This document shows positions 8,124 to 13,421 of a DNA stretch of 16,579 bases, piece after piece; the first letter of the stretch is position 1, and the number at the start of each line of letters is the position of its first letter. The notes beneath the pieces were generated by a model. It did not search any database and was not told where the DNA came from. It saw nothing but the letters and a program-made list of their open reading frames with translations. Location: contig QGUS01000008.1 of the NCBI GenBank assembly GCA_003242515.1, positions 1 to 16,579 on the forward strand, given 5' to 3'. This stretch comes from Actinomycetota bacterium. GTDB lineage: Bacteria; Actinomycetota; Acidimicrobiia; Spongiisociales; ZC4RG35. A program made the position numbers and the translations under genes.

Positions 8124-9044
8124 GAGCTCTTCGACGGAGGCGAGCTTCTCGGCCAGCTGCTTGGTGGCCTCCGAGATCAGCTGGCGCACCTGGTGCTCCG
8201 GCATGTCGACCTCGGCGGCGATGTAGGAGACGGTGGCCGGCGCCTCGCCGGTCATGCCGAAGCGGAGCTCCAGCACCCGCCGGTGCGTCCCGGGCAGCCC
8301 GGCGAGGGCCTTGCGGACGGCCTCCTCGAGCACCTTGGCCTCGACCTCGGCCTCCGTGTCCTGGGCGTCCTCGTCGGCGATGAAGTCGGCGAGCACGGCG
8401 CCGTCCTCACCGATCGGGGTCTCCAGGGCCACGGTGCTGACCGCGGCGGAGGCCCGCTCCACGTCCGAAACGGAGAGGCCCGTCTCCTGGGCGATCTCCT
8501 CGTAGGTCGGGGCACGGCCGAGCTTCCCGCGGAGCTCGTCGGCGGAGCGACGGACCGTGGGGATGATCTCGAAGACCCCGGTGGGGACGCGGATGTTGTC
8601 GCTCAGGTTGGCCTGGGCCCGCTGCATCGCCTGGCGGATCCACCAGGTCGCATAGGTGGAGAACTTGAAGCCCTTCCGCCAGTCGAAGCGCTCGACGGCG
8701 GTGATCAGGCCGAGGTTCCCCTCCTGGATGAGGTCGAGCATCGAGACGCTGCCGCCGGCGTAGCGGCGGGCGTTGGCCACCACCAGCCGGAGGTTCGCCT
8801 CCACGAACCGCTGTCGGGCCTTCTCGCCTTCACGGACCAGCCGCTGCAGACGCGCACGCTCGTCGGGGTCGAAAGGACCCTCGTCCTGCAGCCGGGCGCG
8901 CGCCTCCTTGCCCGCCTCGATGGCCTGGGCGAGCTGCACCTCCTCGTCGGCGGTGAGGAGGTCATGCCGGCTGATCTCGTCCAGATAGAGGGCGAGGTGG
9001 TCCGACGTGATGGCTTCCTTCGTGTTCCGATTCATGACAGTCAT
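8112..9044 (-). CDS. Sigma-70 family (group 2-like) RNA polymerase sigma factor
   Basis: A 310-aa sigma factor without the acidic region 1.1 of primary sigmas. Region 1.2 is at about 15-45 (HLALYLDEISRHDLLTADEE). Region 2 is at 80-145, including LDLIQEGNLGLITAVERFDW and the -10 helix KFSTYATWWIRQAMQRA. Region 3 is at about 150-228 (APTYEEIAQETGLSVSDVE), and region 4 at 240-302. Regions 2 and 3 are close to SigA/SigB/HrdB types, but region 4.2 is divergent: the usual TRERIRQIE is replaced by PEHQVRQLI (282-290). By alignment the E. coli -35-contact residues R584 and E585 become E283 and H284, so promoter preference may differ. ATG 9044 has AGGA 6 nt ahead; a second ATG at 9035 has worse spacing. 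I see no anti-sigma gene beside it. It is convergent with aceA. Confidence 0.9.
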   Translation of the reverse strand: MTVMNRNTKEAITSDHLALYLDEISRHDLLTADEEVQLAQAIEAGKEARARLQDEGPFDPDERARLQRLVREGEKARQRFVEANLRLVVANARRYAGGSVSMLDLIQEGNLGLITAVERFDWRKGFKFSTYATWWIRQAMQRAQANLSDNIRVPTGVFEIIPTVRRSADELRGKLGRAPTYEEIAQETGLSVSDVERASAAVSTVALETPIGEDGAVLADFIADEDAQDTEAEVEAKVLEEAVRKALAGLPGTHRRVLELRFGMTGEAPATVSYIAAEVDMPEHQVRQLISEATKQLAEKLASVEELRAA

Positions 9045-9189
9045 TCATCCTCACGAACGCCTGTTCGTCGCCGGAGATTCCCGTTCGGCGGGATTTTCTT
9101 CCGGGGGCGTCAGAGGGCGTTTGTCGGGGTTTTCGTCCCAATTGAGACGCTAACGGTGGCCTTCTGGTTCCACCAGGGGAATTCGTCCC

Positions 9190-9510
9190 TCAGGCGCAGG
9201 ACACGCACCGGGACGCGGCCGGGAGCGCCTCCAGGCGAGCCGGGGCGATGGGGCCCCCGCACCGATCGCATACCCCGTAGGTGCCCCCGGCAATCTTCTC
9301 CAGGGCCCGGTCAATGTCTGCGATCGACTGGGCCAGGGTCCGGGCCGTCGCGGTGGTGGCCAGCCGTTCCACCGCCTCGGCGGTCCCGTCGCCGACCCGC
9401 TTCCCGAACGAGACCGTGGCCCCCTCGGCCGGCGGCTCGGTCAGCCGCTCCAGCTCGGCGACGAGCTGCTCCCGGCGGGCCCTCAGGGCGGAGGCGATCT
9501 CTTCGCTCAC
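9190..9510 (-). CDS. DksA/TraR family C4 zinc-finger protein
   Basis: A 106-aa protein: a coiled-coil-forming helical N-terminus (EEIASALRARREQLVAELER), a second helix (LAQSIADIDRALEKI), then a C4 zinc finger with C81, C84, C102 and C105 (GVCDRCGGPI ... CVSCA). The DksA/TraR family binds the RNA polymerase secondary channel, and many short actinobacterial members are uncharacterised relatives. The start is uncertain. GTG 9510 gives a typical N-terminus (VSEEIAS), but AGGAGG abuts it with no spacer. GTG 9540 is in frame 10 codons upstream and has only a weak GGGA. The gene lies between amtB, from which a strong hairpin separates it, and the sigma gene 145 bp downstream. A role in transcription control is inferred from the family only. 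Confidence 0.82.
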   Translation of the reverse strand: MSEEIASALRARREQLVAELERLTEPPAEGATVSFGKRVGDGTAEAVERLATTATARTLAQSIADIDRALEKIAGGTYGVCDRCGGPIAPARLEALPAASRCVSCA

Positions 9511-9557
9511 CCTCCTGAGGGTAGGCGCAGCCGCCGACACATCCCGGAGAGGATGGC

Positions 9558-9597
9558 AAGGGGCGCCCGGGCTCAGCAGACCACCCGGGCGCCCCTT
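9558..9597 (-). terminator. Strong terminator hairpin after amtB
   Basis: A perfect 14-bp inverted repeat: AAGGGGCGCCCGGG (9558-9571), a 12-nt loop, then its complement (9584-9597). It begins 15 bp beyond the amtB stop on the minus strand. This is the most stable hairpin I saw in the window and should separate amtB from the DksA-like gene. No U-tract follows. Confidence 0.8.
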
Positions 9598-9611
9598 CAG
9601 CCCTCTGCCGC

Positions 9612-10865
9612 CTAGGAGGTTGCGGCGCCGGAGAGAGCGGGCACGATGGCTTCCGCTTCCTCGGGCGAGTAGGCCGACTCGCCGTGCTCGAAGAGGTCGA
9701 GTCCGTTCGCTTCGGCCTCCTCGGTGACCCGGGCCCCGATCACACGATCGATCACCCGGACGATGACGGTCGTGACGATGAAGCAGTAGGCGATGGTCCC
9801 CAGGTTGCCGACCAGCTGTGCCATGAACAGCCTGGTGCCGCCGCCCAGGAACAGGCCCGCCAGGAAGTCCCCGCCGAAGAACACGGGGTCGGCGAACAGG
9901 CCCACCAGGAGCGAGCCCACCAGGCCGGCCACGAAGTGGATGCCGACCACGTCCATGGCGTCGTCGTAGCCCAGCTTCGGCTTCACGGAGACGCCGAAGT
10001 AGCAGGCCACGGCGGCCACCGCGCCGATCACGATCGGGGACATCCCGGCGACGAACCCGGCGGCCGGGGTGATGGCGACCAGGCCGGCGACGATGCCCGA
10101 GGCCGCGCCCAGGTTGGTGACATGGCCCGTCTTCGCCTTCTCGATCAGCACCCAGGCGAGGCCGGCCGCCGCCGCGGCGAGGAAGGTGTTGACGAAGGCC
10201 TGGATCGCCTGGCCGTTGGCGGCGAAGGCCGACCCGGCGTTGAAGCCGAACCAGCCGAACCACAGGATGCCGGCGCCCAGCATCACCAGGGGCATGGAGT
10301 GCGGGGCGGGGGACTCCTCCGGCCAGCCCTTCCGCTTGCCCAGGGCGATGACCGCGGCCAGGGCGGCGATGCCGGCGTTGACGTGGATCGCGGTGCCGCC
10401 GGCGAAGTCGAGGGCGCCGAGCTCGCCGATCCAGCCGCCGTACACCCACTTGAACACGGGCACGTAGACCAGGAGGAACCACGCCACGGAGAAGGCCATC
10501 CAGGCGGTGAACCTCATCCGACCGGCCACCGCGCCCGAGATCAGGGCGGGCGTGATCACCGCGAACATCCCCAGGAAGGCCACCGCGAGGAGCCCGGCTC
10601 CGCCGTCCTCCCCGGTGATGGTCATGCCCTTCAGTAAGGCGAGGTCCAGGTTCCCGATCAGCCTGCCGTCACCCGACTGGGCCAGCGAATAGCCGACCGT
10701 CGCCCACAGCACGGGTATGACCAGCAGGCACCAGAAGTTCATGGCGAGCATGTTCCCGACGTTCCTCGTCCGGTCCATGCCGCCGTAGAACAGGGCGAGC
10801 CCGGGTGTCATGAACAGCACCAGCGCTGCCGACCCGAGCACCCACGCGATGTCCCCGGCGCTCAT
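9612..10865 (-). CDS. amt: AmtB-type ammonium transporter
   Basis: A 417-aa ammonium channel of the inner membrane with about 11 hydrophobic segments and the N-terminal segment outside-in as in mature Amt proteins. Family marks: FYGGMDRTRNVGNML (26-40), phenylalanine gate FAVITPALISGA from 101, conserved D153 and first pore histidine H161 (DFAGGTAIHVNAG), FGWFGFNAGSAFA (203-215), and second pore histidine H310 (DVVGIHFVAGLVG). The family usually has HGVGG at this last site, so F311 and A313 are mild changes. The C-terminal tail (from about 375) carries the regulatory segment that in other species contacts GlnK, but no glnK follows. ATG 10865 is preceded by a GAGGAGGAGG Shine-Dalgarno. Upstream lies the phased GlnR-like array at 10914-10962, and downstream a strong terminator. 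Confidence 0.95.
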   Translation of the reverse strand: MSAGDIAWVLGSAALVLFMTPGLALFYGGMDRTRNVGNMLAMNFWCLLVIPVLWATVGYSLAQSGDGRLIGNLDLALLKGMTITGEDGGAGLLAVAFLGMFAVITPALISGAVAGRMRFTAWMAFSVAWFLLVYVPVFKWVYGGWIGELGALDFAGGTAIHVNAGIAALAAVIALGKRKGWPEESPAPHSMPLVMLGAGILWFGWFGFNAGSAFAANGQAIQAFVNTFLAAAAAGLAWVLIEKAKTGHVTNLGAASGIVAGLVAITPAAGFVAGMSPIVIGAVAAVACYFGVSVKPKLGYDDAMDVVGIHFVAGLVGSLLVGLFADPVFFGGDFLAGLFLGGGTRLFMAQLVGNLGTIAYCFIVTTVIVRVIDRVIGARVTEEAEANGLDLFEHGESAYSPEEAEAIVPALSGAATS

Positions 10866-10913
10866 ACGCTCCTCCTCCTCATATCCATCGGGGCAGGAGC
10901 GTGCCAGCGGTCT

Positions 10914-10962
10914 GTTACCGCACCGTTTCGCGGCCTATAAGGGTCCGTTTCGATTCCGTTTC
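10914..10962 (-). promoter_or_regulatory. Putative GlnR-box array upstream of amtB
   Basis: Five pentamers occur with exact 11-bp periodicity. On the plus strand: GTTAC (10914-10918), GTTTC (10925-10929), TATAA (10936-10940), GTTTC (10947-10951), GTTTC (10958-10962), each separated by 6 bp. Read toward amtB this is GAAAC-n6-GAAAC-n6-TTATA-n6-GAAAC-n6-GTAAC. The known actinobacterial GlnR operator alternates gTnAC and GAAAC pentamers with 6-bp spacers, so spacing and three b-sites fit very well. Only one a-site (GTAAC) is perfect. The array ends 48 bp before the amtB start codon. TTATAG or TAACAG inside it could serve as a -10. Nitrogen control of amtB by a GlnR homologue is inferred; no glnR gene is in the window. 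Confidence 0.68.
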
Positions 10963-10978
10963 GCGACCCCGGCGAGCG

Positions 10979-11089
10979 TTACGGGACGGGATCGATGAAC
11001 ACGACCGGGATCTCCCGGTCCGTGAGCTTCTGGTACTCGCCGTACCCGGGGTTGAGGGCCACGGCCCGCGGCCACCACACCGCCCGGCA
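10979..11089 (-). pseudogene. C-terminal remnant of an F420-dependent (deazaflavin) nitroreductase family gene
   Basis: The last 36 codons before the stop at 10979 read RAVWWPRAVALNPGYGEY then QKLTDREIPVVFIDPVP. This closely resembles the C-terminus of the Ddn/DUF385 family, whose members typically end with W..RAV...PPYAEYQ..TDREIPV. Upstream in this frame (minus strand beyond about 11090) the translation no longer looks like that family and runs antisense through the small antitoxin gene, so the N-terminal three quarters are missing. No start codon or Shine-Dalgarno is seen for the fragment. It sits between the amtB operator region and the antitoxin-like gene. I infer a deletion relic. It could instead be a strongly diverged short protein, which is less likely. 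Confidence 0.6.
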
Positions 11090-11246
11090 TGTGTCTACCA
11101 CGGAAGACCCGTTCCTGTAGGTTTGGCCGGGCCGGACGCGGGTGGCTCGCAGGACGGAGGGACGGAGACGGCCAGTCTCCCGGGGATGTCCGTGGGGGTT
11201 CCGGCAAACGACGGACTCGAGGGTTCCCCAACAGAAGGAGGAGAAG
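11090..11246 (+). other. Leader of the antitoxin-like gene, no further gene seen
   Basis: The interval from 10866 to 11246 has no intact gene. It holds the amtB upstream array and the nitroreductase remnant. The remaining 157 bp must carry the promoter of the antitoxin-like gene. GGGTTCC occurs twice near the end (around 11196 and 11221) as a short direct repeat. I see no reliable -10/-35 pair. Confidence 0.4.
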
Positions 11247-11435
11247 ATGGGGATCGGAGACCTGTTCAAGAAGGCCCGGAAGGCGGCCGCCGACAACAAG
11301 GAGGCCCTGGAGCAGGGCGTCGAGAAGGTCGGTGACTTCATCGACGACAAGACCGGCGGCCGGTTCGCCGAGCACGTCGACAAGGGCGAGGAAGCCGCCA
11401 AGGACTTCATCGAGAAGCTCGACGACGAGGGCTGA
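11247..11435 (+). CDS. Small MT0933/Rv0909-type antitoxin family protein
   Basis: A 62-aa, charged, helical protein (MGIGDLFKKARKAAADNK ... KVGDFIDDKTGGRFAEHVDKG). This matches the MT0933-like antitoxin family (PF14013), whose Mycobacterium member Rv0909 is paired with the toxin Rv0910, an SRPBCC-fold protein. The motif KVGDFIDDKTGGRF is the usual family core. ATG 11247 has an excellent AAGGAGG with a 5-nt spacer. The family is common in actinobacteria without a partner, and no SRPBCC toxin gene is adjacent here: upstream is a gene remnant and downstream the convergent ArsB-like gene, 6 bp away. A toxin-neutralising role is therefore unproven; a stress-related or structural role is equally possible. 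Confidence 0.85.
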   Translation: MGIGDLFKKARKAAADNKEALEQGVEKVGDFIDDKTGGRFAEHVDKGEEAAKDFIEKLDDEG

Positions 11436-11448
11436 CCGGGGTCAGCCC
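11429..11448. terminator. Bidirectional hairpin containing both convergent stop codons
   Basis: GGGCTGAC (11429-11436), loop CGGG, GTCAGCCC (11441-11448): a perfect 8-bp stem. The antitoxin stop TGA (11433-11435) lies in one arm and the ArsB-like stop (TCA on plus, 11442-11444) in the other, so the two stop codons pair with one another. It can serve as a shared terminator for the convergent pair. Confidence 0.6.
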
Positions 11449-12551
11449 AGGGCGGCGCCCGCCGCCAGGACCGCCAGGGGCACCGCGATGAGCCCCGTTC
11501 GCGTGGCGCGGGCGATCGACGGCCTCGCACCGGCGATCATCGCCACCCGCAGCCAGAGGAACCACGCCAGCGACCCGGTGACGAACAGGTTGGGCCCGAT
11601 GTTGAGGCCCACCAGCAGGGCATAGGGGTCGGGTGGCGGCTGGGCCGAGAGCAGCGCCGCCGCCGGCAGGTTGTTGATCACCAGCGCGGTCGCCGCCCCC
11701 ACGGCGATCGTCGGATAGGTGCCGAGGCCCGCCAGCAGGTTGTGTGGGCCTGCCCAGGCGCGGCCCAGTGTGCCGACCCCGACCGCCAGACCGAACAGGC
11801 CGAGCAGGGTGGGCAGGCCGAGCGCTCCCACCGCGCGCCGCCAGGACTCCCTGCCCCGGGCGATCCGCCAGCCGACCGCCGCCACCCCGATCAGCAGTGA
11901 CACCGGCGCCGGCTCGGGGAATGCGAGGACCACGACCAGGGCCGCCAGCACCGCCGCCAGGCCGAGGCCCAGGTGCGGGCGTCCCGGGTCGAGCTCCGGG
12001 GGCGCCTCCGCCGCCAGGTCCCGGCGCCACGCCCAGGCGACGGCGACGACCGTGGCCACCGTGGCGAGGGTGGCCGCGTCCCACATCTGGGCGAGGAACC
12101 GGCCACCGGAGATCCCGCCGTGGCCGGACACGATCAGGTTGGTCAGGTTGGAGCCGGGCAGGAACAGCGAGCCGGCGTTGGCCAGCATCAGGCAGAGGTA
12201 GACGTAGGGCCCGTCCTCCTTCCCGACCGCGCGGGTGAGGGCGACGAAGACCGGCGTGAGGAAGACGACCGCCGTGTCCAGGTTGAGGGTGGCGGTCACG
12301 GCCGTGATCAGCAGGGTGGCGCCTGCGAGGAGCCCCCACCGGCTCCGCACCCGCTTCGCCAGGGTCACGCCCGCCCACTTGAAGAGGCCGTCCTCCTGAG
12401 CCACCAGACCGATGAGGATCAGACCGGCGACGATCACGAACGCGGGCCAGACCTGGTCCGCGGCCGCGAGGGCGTCGGAAGGGCGGAGCAGGGCCGCGGC
12501 CAGGAGAGCGGCGGAACCGGCGGCGGAGAGGGCCTTGTCGAGCGGGCTCAC
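11442..12551 (-). CDS. ArsB-like / SLC13-type ion permease
   Basis: A 369-aa polytopic membrane protein of the ArsB/NhaD (ion transporter) superfamily with about 10 hydrophobic segments in two related halves. First-half signatures are NLDTAVVFLTPVFVAL (90-105) and NAGSLFLPGSNLTNLIVSG (125-143). Second-half signatures are VINNLPAAALLS (291-302) and NIGPNLFVTGSLAWFLWLRV (317-336). The second of these parallels the GPNLT..GSLATLLW block of arsenite pumps. It is somewhat shorter than ArsB (about 420 aa). No arsR or arsC is nearby, so the substrate is uncertain. The frame is open upstream to 12767, but hydrophobic homologous sequence begins at GTG 12551 (VSPLDKALSAAG). No good Shine-Dalgarno supports this start. 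It is divergent from the DUF4389 gene and convergent with the antitoxin-like gene. Confidence 0.8.
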   Translation of the reverse strand: MSPLDKALSAAGSAALLAAALLRPSDALAAADQVWPAFVIVAGLILIGLVAQEDGLFKWAGVTLAKRVRSRWGLLAGATLLITAVTATLNLDTAVVFLTPVFVALTRAVGKEDGPYVYLCLMLANAGSLFLPGSNLTNLIVSGHGGISGGRFLAQMWDAATLATVATVVAVAWAWRRDLAAEAPPELDPGRPHLGLGLAAVLAALVVVLAFPEPAPVSLLIGVAAVGWRIARGRESWRRAVGALGLPTLLGLFGLAVGVGTLGRAWAGPHNLLAGLGTYPTIAVGAATALVINNLPAAALLSAQPPPDPYALLVGLNIGPNLFVTGSLAWFLWLRVAMIAGARPSIARATRTGLIAVPLAVLAAGAALG

Positions 12552-12765
12552 GGAGGCGGGATGATGCCGCGCCGGAGACGCAATGATGCGGAACCTGCGA
12601 AGCGCTCCCTGTCGGGGCTCCGGCCGGGTCGACGGACAGGACCTCCATGGTTCGGCGACCCGCGCCCCGGCAGGATGTCCCTCCACGCCGAAGGCCGGGG
12701 ATCCGGTCTCCATGACGCCCGGCAAAGGGCGGCGGTGTAGCTTCGCCGGAAACCCGGAGGAGCAC
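12552..12765. promoter_or_regulatory. Divergent promoter region between ArsB-like and DUF4389 genes
   Basis: A 214-bp gap. An inverted repeat CCCCGGC (12665-12671) / GCCGGGG (12694-12700) with a 22-nt loop lies about 65 bp before the DUF4389 start. TAGCTT just after 12738 fits a -10 for DUF4389, but no -35 at 16-18 bp is evident. No known riboswitch core was recognised. Confidence 0.3.
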
Positions 12766-13421
12766 ATGACCGCAGGGGCCGTCCCCTATGTCGCCCGTCT
12801 CGACATCGACTACCCGGAGCGACTCGACAGGTCGTCCACCTTCTTCCGTCTCCTCTACGCCCTCCCGATCCTGGTCGTCATCGGGCTGATCACCGCGACG
12901 GGGCGCGCACCGTGGAGGTGATCGACGACGCCGGGAAGACCGTGGAGGTGATCACCCGGTCCGGGGGCGGGATCGTCGGCGGGCTGTGGCTGGCGACCGC
13001 GCTGATGATCGTCTTCCGGGCCAAGTACCCGCGGTGGTGGTTCGACTTCCAGCGGGAGCTGGCACGGTTCAGCACCCGGGTGGGGGCCTACCTGGCCCTG
13101 CTCACCGACCGCTACCCGTCGACCACCGACGAGCAGTCGGTCCACCTCGAGTTGGACTACCCGGACGCAGAGCGGGACCTGGGCCGGATGATGCCGCTGG
13201 TGAAGTGGCTGGCGGTGATCCCCCACCTGGTGGTGCTCGCCGTGCTCGCCCTCCCGGGCTTCTTCGCGGTGGTGATCGCCTGGTTCGCCATCCTGTTCAC
13301 GGGGCGATACCCGCGTGGGCTGTTCGACTTCGTGGTAGGGCTGTTCCGCTGGTGGCTACGGGTGGAGGCCTACGCCTTCTTCCTCGTAACCGACAAGTAC
13401 CCGCCGTTCAGCCTGCGCTGA
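12766..13421 (+). pseudogene. DUF4389 membrane protein, frameshifted
   Basis: DUF4389 proteins are about 200-220 aa membrane proteins of unknown function with two repeated halves. The N-terminal part is in one frame from ATG 12766 (with CGGAGGAGCAC ahead of it): MTAGAVPYVARLDIDYPERLDR ... LLYALPILVVIGLITATG, stopping at TGA 12919-12921. The rest is in the -1 frame to 13421: TVEVIDDAGKTVEVI, GLWLATALMIVFRAKYPRWWFDF, DEQSVHLELDYPDAERDL, IAWFAILFTGRYPRGLFDF, ending FFLVTDKYPPFSLR. Both parts match the family in order without loss, so one base is missing (or two added) around 12885-12919, where a GGGG run occurs. No classical slippery heptamer is present. It is either a young pseudogene or a consensus error. 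Its 3' end overlaps the UvrA-like gene by 14 bp, convergently. Confidence 0.85.

Noticed and set aside
9140..9180. ECF-type promoter (GGAAC ... CGTTA) before the sigma gene
   Set aside because: The spacer is about 11 bp, too short for the 15-17 bp needed by ECF sigma factors.
9684..10637. 317-aa plus-strand open frame
   Set aside because: Shadow of amtB; His/Asp/Gly-rich composition typical of antisense high-GC membrane genes.
11119..11145. SigB/SigF-type promoter GTTT-N15-GGGT before the antitoxin-like gene
   Set aside because: The -10 part is GGGTGG rather than GGGTAT, and such a pair is frequent by chance in high-GC DNA.
11090..11530. Upstream part of the minus-strand frame containing the nitroreductase tail
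   Set aside because: It is antisense to the antitoxin-like gene and has Ser/Arg-rich shadow composition; only the last 36 codons look real.
12552..12765. Riboswitch before DUF4389
   Set aside because: One 7-bp inverted repeat only; no conserved aptamer core of a class I know.
12885..12925. Programmed -1 ribosomal frameshifting in DUF4389
   Set aside because: No X-XXY-YYZ slippery heptamer or clear downstream structure; DUF4389 is not known for recoding.
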